Notes: a model not told the origin generated them from the sequence alone. A stretch of 64,000 nucleotides of DNA from Metridium senile (GCA_949775045.1 OX459095.1:36136768-36200767); one strand, 5' to 3'. Positions 10,120 to 21,238 are shown, numbered from the stretch's first letter. Program-made: numbers and translations.

Positions 10120-11534
10120 GCAGTTTTTTCCCTCTGAATTCCTTGTATTCACCTCGAAAGATTTATTTGAATTTGAAAAATTTACGAGCCTTAAAATTTA
10201 GAAATAATATAGTGGATAACTTTGAGCCATTTTCATTAGACAATCTTAGATGGCTAATAAGTTGCCGTGGAAAATGTTTTTTTCTTCCGGCATTAGCATC
10301 TGTTTGCACAATATATGCCTGAAAAAAATTCCCGAAAAACATTTTTTAATAGCGGTAAACTGATCTTAATTATATACAGTGTTGAATATTAGCATAAATA
10401 AACGTTGAAAAGCTAGTCTACTTTGTAAGGCTGTATCTTTTGGTCCAACCACTCTTTCAAACTGAAACTAAGCACACACACTGTTGAACTATCGGTTAAA
10501 ACGCACAGACCTTAAAAAGTCTAGGATAATGACTTTAAACATATGTTTACTTAATTATAATTTCGCTAAATTTGTGTTCGTTTCCATATGACGTCATCGA
10601 AATCTTAATCAACACTTCATAAATATTCCCTATAAAATAGTTTCTATAATCTGCTATAGGCATCGATCTGTGACTGTGATATTTGCCTTGCTTAAAAGTT
10701 GTGAACCAACATTATTTTTACCGGGCGAGTTACAGCGTTTTGAATCATGTCACGCAATCCGTGTCACGTAGCCAAAACTCGCTTGTGACTAGAATGAATT
10801 TCAAAGTTTTATTTTGATCGTATTTAATCTTAAGGTAATTAAGAACTCTAAACCATAGAGTAGTTTAGTGCGTCCCGCGGGATCAGATGTGACCACAGGA
10901 ATCCCATAAAATACATTCGCGCCCCAAAAGCTACCACAGGAAACCCATAAACTACAAGCGCGCCGAAGCAAATTAATTAAAATAATTTTTGTGTATTTAT
11001 CAAAAAATAAATAACTTCTCCAGAGAAATAGTTGGGCTGCCTATGTCTAAACACGGCTTCATAGTAGTTTGCTCATTTTTCGAAAACCAAATGATGTACT
11101 GACTTTCTTCAAACATAGCCAAGTTTTAAACTTTTAACCTTTTTTCCTAGGTTAAATGATATCCGTATCAAAAATATAGATTAAAATCTATTCTGAATTT
11201 TTAACAAACTTTAGTTTTATTTTAGTTTAGTCAAACAAAGAGTTTAAAGTTAGTCACGTGGCCAATGAAAACCATTTAAGAATACCCCCAAACCCAAACT
11301 TTTATTTTTAAAACTGCGCATTTTGTTACACCATAGGCTCATGATATATCCAAGTATGTTTTGAAAAATACTGAAGTACTGTACAAAATAAACATTAACA
11401 TTTGAAATAATATGCTAACTGTGATCATAAGTCTCATCCTAACAAACATCAGAACTTCGAAATAAGAGGCTGCATGTGGTTATTGCATCATAAAATTATT
11501 ACAACTGAGAATATATAAAAGTTTGCTACTTATT
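10120..11534. other. 3' non-coding part of the 7.4-kb element
   Basis: No gene was recognised. At 10860-10975 there is a module with a CCCGCGGGAT core and two phrases of the form CCACAGGAAxCCCATAAAxT; it recurs inverted at about 15520-15615 and in direct orientation at about 15745-15845. The rest is AT-rich with no clear structure. Confidence 0.5.
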
Positions 11535-11769
11535 AGGGAACTTTAGATTTGACAACGAGTTGGAGATTGAGTACGAGTACGAGTTTTAAAATTGGCCTTG
11601 TGTGTATTGTTGATACTGAATTATATTCTACTTCTTGTTTTTATACATTTGGTGTCTCAATCTATACACAGGACCATGCACAATTCATTATCAACAACAC
11701 ACAGAAAGCCAATTTCAAAACTTGTACTCGTACTCAATCTCGTACTCGTTGTCAAATCTAAAGTTCCCT
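11535..11769. mobile_element. 235-bp MITE with ATT target duplication
   Basis: The ends AGGGAACTTTAGATTTGACA and its complement are inverted repeats that stay similar for about 55 bases (through GAGTACGAGTACGAGTTTT). ATT flanks both sides (11532-11534 and 11770-11772). No coding capacity. A 3-bp target fits PIF/Harbinger-type elements, but the superfamily is not proved. It sits in the 3' part of the 7.4-kb element and is therefore younger than it. Confidence 0.82.
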
Positions 11770-11946
11770 ATTAACTGGGACTGTATAGGTCCAGGTGTAC
11801 GTATTTTTTAATGCTAATTTTAAGAATAAGTATAAAAATAAATATAAACATAACTTTATACCAACAATCGATACATCCAAGCTAGAAGTCAATGGTAAAC
11901 TGCCGAATCGTCTTATGGTGGTATCCCTGGAAGAATAACCCCCTAG

Positions 11947-14900
11947 TTAGATGCTGCAACTACAGCTTTCAATTAGTTCCTTTATACATTCGATGAAGCC
12001 CTCTTTCCTCGTTCGTGACACATTTGAAACATCCAGTCCAAAATGTTCACAAATTCTCACAAGCATGTCTATGCTGAACTTTTTTCTTAGTTTGTTTTGT
12101 TTATGTAAGTCACATAAGTTGAACCTGTCATAATAAATAGGATGCTTCTCTGTAACTTCATTTAGAATAACTCCACGAAGCTGACTTATTGCCATTTCAT
12201 GCTCCTCTGATTCCAGGTCTTTTTCAACATCGTTGATAAGATCATCACTCAAGTCATCAGGATTCTTTATGCCTGCTTTTCTTGCAGCTGATAGTCTAGA
12301 GAAAAAAGACCGGATTTGCTGTGGCTTCAGGCACTCATCTGCTGAAAATATTCGTCGACCAAGTTCATCTCTAGCGCATCTCATATCTGAAGAAACCTGC
12401 ACTGGATCTTCCTTGTGACCTGTTGCTATACCTGCATCGAATTTTTCTCGGAGATAGTTCTTAACCTTTTCTGGAAAACGTACCACTTTTTTGGACGCCT
12501 TTAATGCCCATCTTTTCTTTGAAGTGGTATCCATACTTGTTGGAACTTGTTCTTGTGAGACCTCTTTTGAAGAAGGGTTATCGTGTAAGGATATTTTCTC
12601 AAACTGTTCCGCCCACTTCTCATGACACGATCACCAAGAGGCTCATTAACTTCTTTATAAGTATGTTTCTCAGAGGCGATGTGCTTTTCTAGATTTCCTA
12701 ATTTGATATATTCCTTGACACATCCAGGCTCTGGGCAACAGAACAATCCACCTTCACTCTCTTGCTTTTCTTTCGAGGGCGGTGCCTTGGGCTTGTTCGC
12801 ATCACGTTTCTTGGTTTTAGAGCATGGCACGCTTGTGATGGGTTCTTGCAGGGTACTCTCTAAATCACGCAGTGTAAAGGGACGAACTGTTCCTTCTTTC
12901 TCAAGTGTCTGCCAGCTGAGCAATTTCCCTTCGCCAATATTATAAGCCTTCCAAACCTTCAGACCCTCCTTCAAGTTCTCATAATTATGAAGAAGATTTA
13001 CATCTGGAATACGTGGTATGGATGACTCCTTTACTGTTCCAGGCATCTCTACTACATAGGGGATGACACCTTGTACACCACCATGCATCTCTAAGCCTTT
13101 TTTGATGGGTGAAGCAGATGTCATATCATTACCTTCATTGAGACATCTGTTAACGTGCGCTTTTTGGTGAGCAGAACTTCTATCACAAGGGCCTTTTCCT
13201 GCTTGTGGCTCTGAAAAATCATACCGTTTGATAGAAATACCAGTTAAGCCTCCAATGTACCGGACTGGAACAAGAAGCCCTCCTGATGCATATGCACCAG
13301 CGCAGTCACTACGATAACTGGCTGCCGTGATTTCTGGGTGCCTGGACTTCTCCTCTTGGAGAGTATGGAGCATAACTGCTGCAACCGTCTCACTGCTCTG
13401 ACTAATAGATTGGCGGAATACATGAGAATAAACAGAAAGTTGGTATTCCTGTGGCTTGACTTGCCTAACACAACAAGAAATGTGCCAGCTTATACCGCGC
13501 TTGCCAAACCATTCCATTTGCGTTTCTTTAAAACTACGCGGTAAATATTTCATTGCAAAGTCTTGAGTGACAAAAACTATGCTACTGTCAAGTGCATCTA
13601 AACTATCTTGTCTTGCTTTATCCTGGTGAACTGCCCTGAGTAAATGACATTTCCACGCAACGATTGCATCAAAACAAACCTTAACATCGTGTGACATATC
13701 GTCCTTCTCATCGCCACTGTAAAAAATTACATCTTTGTCTGATAACGCGCTTTTGATTGATTGTTCCAGTTGTTTACAAAGACAGCAATTTTCACACTCC
13801 ATGTCATGAACGTGTTTGCAGTTTTGAGAAAAACATTTGTTTTTCGGATCGCTCAAGGCAAATACGCTGCAATGGTCAGCGCACCTTGACGAAGATGAAA
13901 TGTGTAAACGATAGTCGTTCTTGAGGTAGCTCTTGTAACTGTGCAACTTATTTTGTACCTCACGAACCCAGGATTGGCTTTTTCCTCTCTCGCCAAGTTT
14001 CTTGATGATTTCGCTTAGCATCTCAACACCACGTAGTCAGCGCTTATGTTATCGAGTCCTTGTAAGGCTTTCTTCTGTTGAGCTGGGCAGAATTTCAAAA
14101 CTCTATACAATTCCCTTTCGCTCAAATGCTTAAAATTTGTTTCTTCACAATATGCCACGTATTGCTTAATGATCCTTGCTGATATGATATTACGTATAAC
14201 ATTGGGCATATTGATTGTCTCACCGGAAGATAATCTTAGCGTTCTTGTTCCGTGAGCAACGTCTTGAACAAAGTGTGGTGTGGAAATAAATCGAATAAAG
14301 TGTTCTATTTTGGGCATCGTTAAGCCAACACGGTATTTTGGTATGGCAGGCATTGGCTGACCTCTACCGTGAGACAACAAATGCTTCTTAGCCTGAGTTC
14401 GCTGGTATTTAGTAGCTTCTGGGAGGGATGACTGAATGTGTTGTTGAGAGAATGTATCTACAATGATTGACAAAATTTGAATCTTGGTGGTTCTTGTTTC
14501 GGCCTCACGATAGGCAGCGGCGAGCGCGTTTAATGAGGTGTCTGATTCTACGTATGATAACGAGTTGACATTAAATTGAGAGTCTAGATTACCAGTGAGT
14601 TTCATATCAACCCATACTTTATCTGCCTGTCCAGGTGCAATTGTTTCGATTACAGCAGTAACACTTTGCTTAATTTTTCTGACGTGTTCTCTTTTTGTGC
14701 GGTCTGCAGCCTCAGACCAATTCTCTCTCGCACAATATCGTACTGGACTATGATCACGACTTGCCAAAAACTCATTCAGCTTCTGAAGAGAAACATTTTC
14801 ACCTCTAAAAAGGACTCGCTTGTATGGCTCTGGATGATAACCGGGGGTTTCAAAAGCTGAAATGCCTTGGCTGATTGGTGGCGAGGCTGGTGTTGCAAGC

Positions 14901-16332
14901 AAATCGTCATAGCTAATAGGTTTACCGTAAGCAAGGCGTGAACTTTTTCGTATACGTTCAGCACTTGTTTCCACATAATTGTCATCCTTTGTTGTTAACT
15001 TATGAATGCAAAGTTTTGACAGCTTTTTTCGACAGTTTGCACAAATTCCTACAATATAGATGAATAATAATTTAGTAGAATAATTGCGATCCAACATGTC
15101 CAAGAAAATGATCAGACAATTTACGAACCATGGATGCCGTTATTAGTCGGGCTAGAGGGCCCGACTCTAGGTTTACCCTTTAGTCATTCTATGTATCTAT
15201 CTATGTATCTATCTGTCATGTCGCGTATAGGCCCCATGATGCTTTGCGAACGAACACAGGAAGCCCAACGTAGAATTGTTTAGCCTCCTGTTTTGATTTT
15301 ATGACTAGGTAATAGCTAGCCCGACTTCACGCTCCTAGAGCGTCTAGTTGAGATAAAAAATGCATGTTTATTTAGAGGGGAGCCCATGAAACTCCCAGTG
15401 AGCACAACGGAACGAGCAACTCTATTTATAGGCAATTCAACCATTCCTCTTGATTATTTATTTTCAAATAAAGATTCATTAAAAAATACACGCGATTCTT
15501 TTTATTGGTTTCTTCGTTTAGCGCGCGCTTGAAGTTTATGGGTTCCCTGTGTTAGCATGAGGCGCGCACTTACATTTTATGGGATTCCTGTGTTCACTTC
15601 TCATCCCGCGGGAAGTACTCAACTAGTCTACAAGCGCGTGCCGAAACAATATAGACATAAATAAACCTGATCAAGAGGAATGGTTGAGCTGTATATGCTC
15701 TTCTGTGATCACAGACTAGCTTAGTAGGCCGGTGCAAGCTCCGCTAGATGAGATGTGACCATACGAAACCCATAATAAACTATAAGTGAACGCTGAAAGT
15801 ACCACAGGAAACCCATAAACTACAAGTGTGGGCTGAGGCAAATAAAATTGAATTCATTTCGCCATTCCAAATTTCGAAATGTTATTTTCTTATTTAGCTT
15901 TAATACTTGCTAACATGTATTGCATTGAATTCTGAGGTATAATATAATACACGCGTACCTGAGCCAACTTGCACAAGAATGGACGTTTCATCAACCAAGA
16001 GTCTAGACTGTGATTTGTTGATTGTTCGATCAGGTTTTGCTTTCCCCTCATGATATGGACCATCCACTTCCCAGCTGATAGCGATGCTTTGGACAAACTG
16101 TTGTCTTTAGTAAATAATTATCGTCGTACTCAAATACTCCGGCTCTTGCGAGTATAAGATCATATTCCTTACTAATATCTGTAATAGATGTTGTTTGCAA
16201 GTGCCTACTGACGTCTCTTGTGCACAAAGACAGTGGTTGAGTCTCTAAAGGTACATTCAGGGATAAACTTACGCTTCCACACTCAATATCAAGGAGCTGT
16301 CGTAGCGAACAGCTCATTCTGTTCAGTCTCAC
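11947..16332 (-). pseudogene. C2H2 zinc-finger/DDE-like transposase gene
   Basis: The protein reads from right to left. 16332-15959 has YLLKTTVCPKHRYQLGSGW and then, one frame over, LLVDETSILVQVGS. An intron follows (15958-15049, GT/AG). 15048-14015 starts GICANCRKKLSKLC and includes KIEHFIRFISTPHFVQDVAH and ALQGLDNISADYV. 14021-12501 has CADHCSVFALSD, WFGKRGISWHISCC, YRSDCAGAYASGGL, FSEPQAGKGPCDR and a C2H2 finger CPEPGCVKEYIKLGNLEKH. 12534-11947 has WALKASKKVVRF and a helical tail. Acidic residues in YRSDCAGA and DFSEPQAGKG look like DDE-type positions, but that is inference. Frameshifts near 16085, 14020 and 12540 break it. The family recurs in cnidarian genomes; the TTAA ends show it is mobile. 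Confidence 0.62.
15049..15958 (-). repeat. Intron with inverted and direct copies of a CACAGGAAxCCCATAAA module
   Basis: On the minus strand the borders are CAG/GTACGCG (donor at 15958) and TTGTAG/GAATTTG (acceptor ending 15049). Inside are a copy of the 10860-10975 module in inverted orientation (about 15520-15615, sharing the CCCGCGGGA core) and another in direct orientation (about 15745-15845). Each copy holds two phrases of the form CACAGGAAxCCCATAAAxT. It may be a small repeat family or decayed MITE arms. Confidence 0.55.
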
Positions 16333-17379
16333 TTTAGAATGATAATCAAAAATAATAGTGGATTATTACAAAAACTTTTACGGAGGAAACGATTGAATGC
16401 AAATGACCAGTAAACATTGTTATAGTGAATACTTCTTGCTAACTTAAATGACAATCAAAATATTAATAAATCAGTCGCTAGAAATAAGCAATACCTGGAA
16501 GAACGAGCCATAGAAGCAGGTAGATACACGTAAATATTCTTCTCATTAGTTCAGTAGCGCGAATGTTCGCACAGACTAGTTTATCGGCAAGTGCGAGACG
16601 TCTTGATCACTGTCTGATCTTGATATTAAAAATGCATAATTAATGTGGGAATTTCGGATTGTAAATAAAGCTTACTTTAAATTCGAACTTCACAAATTAC
16701 ATTAGTCATTTTTCGCCCTTTTTAGGAAGTAAAAAAGGTCTGGATTAGTTTTGTAAAATCTTTGATATCATGTTTAGTTATCATGAACGTGTAACCAGGA
16801 TAATTGACTTGAAAATACGACTTTTCACGGGTCAGAAAAAATCCCAAAAATAAAATATCCCAAATTTGTTTTTAGTATTTCTGTTTACTAGTAAGTTAAA
16901 CTTTGCAACAGCAAAATGTTAGCCCAAGACGCTGGTAGGACATGTGTCATTCGTAACTTGACTTTGTAGTACATCAGTGTTGGTGAGCGGTGATAATTTT
17001 ACATATGCGGAAAAAAGTTATTATAAAAAAATATTTCTATCTTTTTTTCAACTAATTTGCTTTATATTGAAGACAAATTGTTTAAAGAATAAAGTGTACT
17101 TATTTTGTTACATTTCGATAAATGCAAAGGTGAATTTTTTTTTTGTATCACCTCCCTATTAACCCTGTTTATAGACGTCAAATTCGCATGTCAAATAAGA
17201 CTGATATACCGGAGTCGATTTCTCTGCCAAAAATAGGTCTTTCGCCATGAAATTCTGGGAAATACTTTCTGTTAGTATTAGCTACCTTCAAAATGTTTTT
17301 AAAGAATTTTGCTTAAATTTAATTTTTTGACATCCGCCGCAAAGTCGCTATTTAGCGCGAGCCTTACAGGCAAGCTCTC
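16333..17379. other. 5' non-coding part of the 7.4-kb element
   Basis: This is AT-rich sequence between the first recognisable exon and the right terminal repeat. A promoter and leading exon may be here but no motif decides it. Small open frames carry no family likeness. Confidence 0.4.
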
Positions 17380-17383
17380 TTAA

Positions 17384-17919
17384 GCAACCAACAAGAAATT
17401 GGACATGGTTACCGTAATTCTTGCAGATGTGGTGAGAGAACCACAACTCCAACTAATTGTATTGACGGAAAACGAAAGTCGAAATGCCCTTGCTTAAAAG
17501 AAAATATGCAGTGTGGGGAGAAATGCACATGCCGAAACTGTGACAATGGCGGAAAGAGAAGAGAAAGTAATGGTAGTGCAACCGGTGTTGGACAAAAAAG
17601 TAAAAGAACAAACCCATGCCCATATAAGAAAGTTCGAAGTGCTGATTATCTTGCTTCTTTAAATGTACCTTTGAACCAGAAATTGTGGACTGTTTTTGAG
17701 CAATGCTTGTTGGTGACAATTGCTTCATTTTTGTCATCGACCTTGGTGTCTCCTCTCAATAATGTAAGCGAACTGTACAACAATGTGGCAAGTTCCAAAG
17801 CATGTCATGAAGCCAAGCTTCCTATAAGACCCAAAACTTCCCAAAAGAACTGCAAAACTAAAGCAGTTAGAGGAAAAAAGACAATTGCTCTTTCAAAGAT
17901 TATAGTTGCGTGCATGTAA
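17384..17919 (+). pseudogene. Second CRC motif and C-terminal tail of the DDE/OTU/CRC gene
   Basis: The frame continues from 10005 over the TTAA: SNQQEIGHGYRNSCRCG, then CPCLKENMQCGEKCTCRNC, matching the second half of a CXC domain with CxCxxC spacing. A basic, low-complexity tail (about 130 residues) follows to a stop at 17919. With the first CRC at 9842-10005 this makes the tandem arrangement usual for this domain. The segment itself has no frameshift. DNA binding by the element's protein is the likely role. Confidence 0.68.
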
Positions 17920-17955
17920 AATTAAAAATCAGCTATATTTAGATACAAACACCTA

Positions 17956-18117
17956 ATTGCAAGAACGTTGTCAAGAGCATTTGTAATTTAACGAGAAAGG
18001 AACATATTAGAAGATAAAAGAAAGAGTTCAGCTTGAGCGACTTCTTTTGTCCTTTAATATAATTTTTTCTCACTAAATTTCAAATGCTCTTTTTTCATAT
18101 GACAACGTTCTTGCAAT
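17956..18117. mobile_element. 162-bp MITE with TA target
   Basis: The ends ATTGCAAGAACGTTGTCA and its complement are perfect inverted repeats; likeness continues inward (GAGCATTTG and CAAATGCTC). TA at 17954-17955 and 18118-18119 fits a Tc1/mariner-type target. It lies 40 bases after the end of the DDE/OTU/CRC gene. Confidence 0.82.
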
Positions 18118-18255
18118 TACGTGTAAACTATTAGGGGCGGATTTTAGGGAAGGGATGCAGGAACATCTAATAAAGTTTATGTAGGATCTGCGATTTCTAT
18201 AACCCTGCAACTCTCCCTGAAGAAAATCATGAATCCGCTCTTCTAAATCTAAAAC

Positions 18256-18700
18256 TTAGACTAAGGTCAAACGTCGTACTTAACTTGAACGGTACTTAAT
18301 TACAATTTAGTCCGACATGCACCCTTAAAGCATCATCCTCGGGAACCCAGGGATAAAATTCTCATTTTCAAAATTTCCGACGGGCATCCCCACCCTTCTA
18401 TATTAAAGGAGTCCCCCCCCCCCCGGAAATTCTGTCTCTCGTTTCTCCTGTGTTCCCGAGGATGCCTAGGCGCCAAACGTCGTTCTAAATGAGTCGATCC
18501 CAAAACCACGAGCCATTACTATAAAAATCGAATTAAATGCATTTGGCCCGACTGATCCAGTTTTTTAAAATGACTAAGTCGGACTAATTAAATTCAGTCA
18601 GTCGAACTGAACATGGCCAAACGTCGAACTTCACATGAGCTTAAATTGATTAATTACATATGGCTCATGTAAGATACGGCGTTTGACCTTATAGTCTAAT
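18256..18700. mobile_element. About 445-bp TIR element containing a smaller MITE
   Basis: The ends TTAGACTAAGGTCAAACGTCG (18256) and the complement of TTAGACTATAAGGTCAAACGCCG (right) are inverted, and further ACGTCG-rich phrases repeat inside. The target duplication was not resolved. A separate small element interrupts it at 18334-18464. Confidence 0.6.
18334..18464. mobile_element. 131-bp MITE nested in another MITE
   Basis: CATCCTCGGGAACCCAGG at the left and CCTGTGTTCCCGAGGATG at the right are inverted repeats with one mismatch. The interior holds a C run (about 18412-18424). No coding capacity. Confidence 0.7.
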
Positions 18701-19213
18701 GCAATGCATGTATCCAGTGTAGTCAATTCCAATAGTTCACATATAACTTACATCTCTGGTGACAAAACTGTTTTTCCTAAATGGGTAGCATCTTATTTGT
18801 GTTTAAGTTTGTTGGAAGTAATTGTTGTTGTTATCTATAATTAACTCTGCGTTTTATGTCTTTAAATCTGATATACTTGAAAGCGTCATTAGCTTATAGT
18901 TTATAGCTTATAGAGGTTTATTTTTCTTAACTATTTACATAACAAAAATACGTAAAAATACGTATATTAATAATAGTTGACGCAAATCAATGCGCCCAGA
19001 TAGTTTACGGAATCGATTGTAGTTTTCAAAACAAATTTGTTTTAAACCTTCGCGCCCAAGCTTAACAGCCACTCTATGCAATAAGAATGAAGACTGGAAA
19101 CTAGCATTGGCAAATGTCGATAATTCCAGGACGTTAATAACATTGAATAAAAAACCATACCAAAAGTAATATTTAGTGCAGTCATTCAGTTATTTCATAA
19201 ACTACGGATGCAC
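18701..19213. other. Stretch without recognised feature
   Basis: AT-rich; no gene, no clear repeat apart from a short TTATAGTTTATAGCTTATAG run near 18894. Confidence 0.4.
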
Positions 19214-19521
19214 TGGGATAGCAAGCTAAGGGATACACATGAATAACTAGGAATACACAGGGACAACTGGGAAATACACAGGGATAACTAGGGATACACA
19301 GGGATAACTAGGAATACAGAGGGATAACTAGGGATACACGGGGATAACTAGGGATACACAGATATAACTAGGGATACACAGGGATAACTAGGGGTAACTA
19401 GGAATATACAGGGACAAATAAGGGATACACAGGGATAACTGGGGATACACGGGGATACACAGGGAGTACTAGGGATACACAGGGAGAACTAGGAATACAC
19501 AGAGAATAACTAGGGATACAG
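19214..19521 (+). repeat. 20-bp minisatellite, left part
   Basis: Degenerate tandem copies of GGGATACACAGGGATAACTA. The array continues at 20906 after an insertion. The last unit before the insertion reads GGGATACAG, without the usual CA, and this shortened form is repeated exactly on the other side of the insertion. Confidence 0.92.
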
Positions 19522-20905
19522 AGCATGTAGATATTTTGTCTGCGCATGCGTTTGTTTTGATGCTAAAATTCCTTTTCACGTCGAATGAAAGAATTTTATG
19601 CTGACATGGAACATTTGGTTTGCAATCTCATCTTTCACAATTATGTTCATGAACCGAATTACTGAGACATAAAATGTTGACTGTCTACTAGTACGCTGTA
19701 GTTAATTATTTCAATCGAACAAACTCCGGATTGCAAAATATCACACGTCAAAGTCCGACCAAAGTGAAAAGAAAGACCAGAACTGCGTACTTTCAAGTAG
19801 CATGTTGGACGATAAACCAATGTGCAGGTCAAAACTTTTAGTAGAAGTTATAACCAACACGCTACTTTGTGCATTGCATTATATTAGGAGATATCAGACG
19901 CCTTAGATCGTCAAGTAAACCGCCGTGTTCATGTCAATATCAGCAATATTGAGTGCGAACTTCTCGCAATTCATCATAGAATTTTTATATCTTAAACATC
20001 GTGCCCCAAAAAAACGTTTAAAGAAATTGACATTTCCATGTTTACTTTTCGCAAAACTGAGCTATTTGGTAGAAACTCGTTGTCCCTGGATATGATTTCA
20101 AGCAATGTTTACAACATGGTTTAGGCCCCGTTTCACTGTGATAAATTTGACGAACTTCAACAATCTGTATTTTACAATCTAAAATATTTATCTAGAATGT
20201 AATTATATATTTCGATTTTATGGGAGCCATTAAGGTTTTTGCCTATAAAGCCAACTTTAATTCTTAATTCAAGAATAAGAAATAGTTCGCTAAAATTTGC
20301 ATGTTGTTTTGAGCGAAAATATGCATAAAACCACGTACACAAAATCGCTTTGGATCAAATTGCGGGACCAAAAGTTACTCCCTAAAAAGCTTAGTTTTGC
20401 AAAATATAGACATGTAAAAAGCTATTTCTGAAGTAAATTTTCTGGGGCACGATGTTTAAGATATAAAAATTCTAAGATGAATTCTAAGGATTTCGCACGC
20501 ACTCGAGGTAACCAAGGCAGTTTTATTGACGATCGAGGGCGTCTAATATCTCCCAATATGATTAAATACAAACAGTATCGTGTTGGTAATGACTTATACT
20601 GTTATGTTTACCTAATAGATTAAATTGGCGCCCAAACTTGTATTCGAAAGTTCGAAGTTCTGGTCCTTTTATCCACTTTTGTCAGACTTTGACGTGTGAT
20701 ATTTTTCCATCCGGAGTTTGTTCGATTGAAATAATTAACTACAGCGCACTAGTAGACGGTCAACATTTGATATCTCAGTAATTCGGTTCTTGAACATAGT
20801 TGTGCAAGATGAGATTGCAAACTAAATGTTCCGTGTCAACATAAAATTCTTTCATTCGACGTGAAATCAAAACAAACGCATGCGCAGACAAAATATCTAC
20901 ATGCT
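19522..20905. mobile_element. 1384-bp foldback element with 9-bp target duplication
   Basis: The left end AGCATGTAGATATTTTGTCT and the right end are inverted complements. The likeness runs about 490 bases inward (left arm to about 20014, right arm from about 20444, with small indels), leaving a spacer of about 430 bases. GGGATACAG occurs at 19513-19521 and 20906-20914, a 9-bp target duplication made from the surrounding minisatellite. A 9-bp duplication and very long arms fit Mutator-like foldback elements. No coding capacity. Confidence 0.88.
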
Positions 20906-21206
20906 GGGATACAGGCATAACTAGGGATAACTAGGGATACACAGTGATAACTAGGGATAGGTAGGGATAACTAGGGATAGGTAGGGATAACTAGGGATAC
21001 ACAGGGATAACTAGGGATACACAGGGAGAACTAGGGATACACAGGGAGAACTAGGGATACACAGGGAGAACTAGGGATACACGGGGATAACTAGGGATAA
21101 TTAGGGATAACTAGGAATACACAGGGATAACTACGGATACACAGGGATAACTAGGGATACACGGGGATATGTAGGGATACACAGGGATAACTAGGGATAA
21201 ACAACT
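20906..21206 (+). repeat. 20-bp minisatellite, right part
   Basis: Same GGGATACACAGGGATAACTA-type units as at 19214-19521, in the same orientation, with variants containing GGGATAGGTAGGGATAA. It ends about 30 bases before a tyrosine-recombinase retrotransposon. Confidence 0.92.
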
Positions 21207-21238
21207 GTGAATATAGTGGAATAAAAAGGGAGCGAAAC

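Larger units (their letters stand above)
10006..17379 (-). mobile_element. 7.4-kb TTAA-flanked transposon with minus-strand C2H2/DDE-like gene
   Basis: Left: TTAA at 10002-10005, then GAGAGCTTGCCTGT. Right: ACAGGCAAGCTCTC, then TTAA at 17380-17383. The 14 terminal bases are perfect inverted repeats, with weaker likeness inward. Removing the element and one TTAA restores an uninterrupted frame through the CRC region, which fixes the boundaries to the base. The gene occupies the minus strand (16332 to 11947). TTAA targets occur in Kolobok, piggyBac and Sola3; the encoded protein is not a piggyBac protein I recognise, so the superfamily stays open. Confidence 0.8.
1487..17919 (+). mobile_element. 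Old DDE/OTU/CRC transposon gene, interrupted twice
   Basis: Five coding blocks in one orientation belong together: 1487-3262 (DDE transposase), 3268-3605 (first part of an OTU fold), 9251-9346 (last OTU strand with the catalytic-type His), 9842-10005 (first CRC motif) and 17384-17919 (second CRC motif and tail). The gaps are two insertions (3610-9246 and 10006-17379), each flanked by a TTAA copy, plus an intron at 9347-9841. After removal of the second insertion and one TTAA, the frame continues through the CRC region. The element's own terminal repeats were not found, so its outer limits are unknown. The gene is dead as read: it has two in-frame stops and at least two frameshifts besides the insertions. 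Confidence 0.72.

Noticed and set aside
15141..15330. Small TIR element with CGGGCTAG and CTAGCCCG ends
   Set aside because: The inverted match is only about 10 bases and no target duplication is visible; it could be chance or part of the module repeats.
19214..21206. Array of homing-endonuclease (I-SceI-like) recognition sites
   Set aside because: TAGGGATAA is shared, but the full 18-bp site is not present in any unit.
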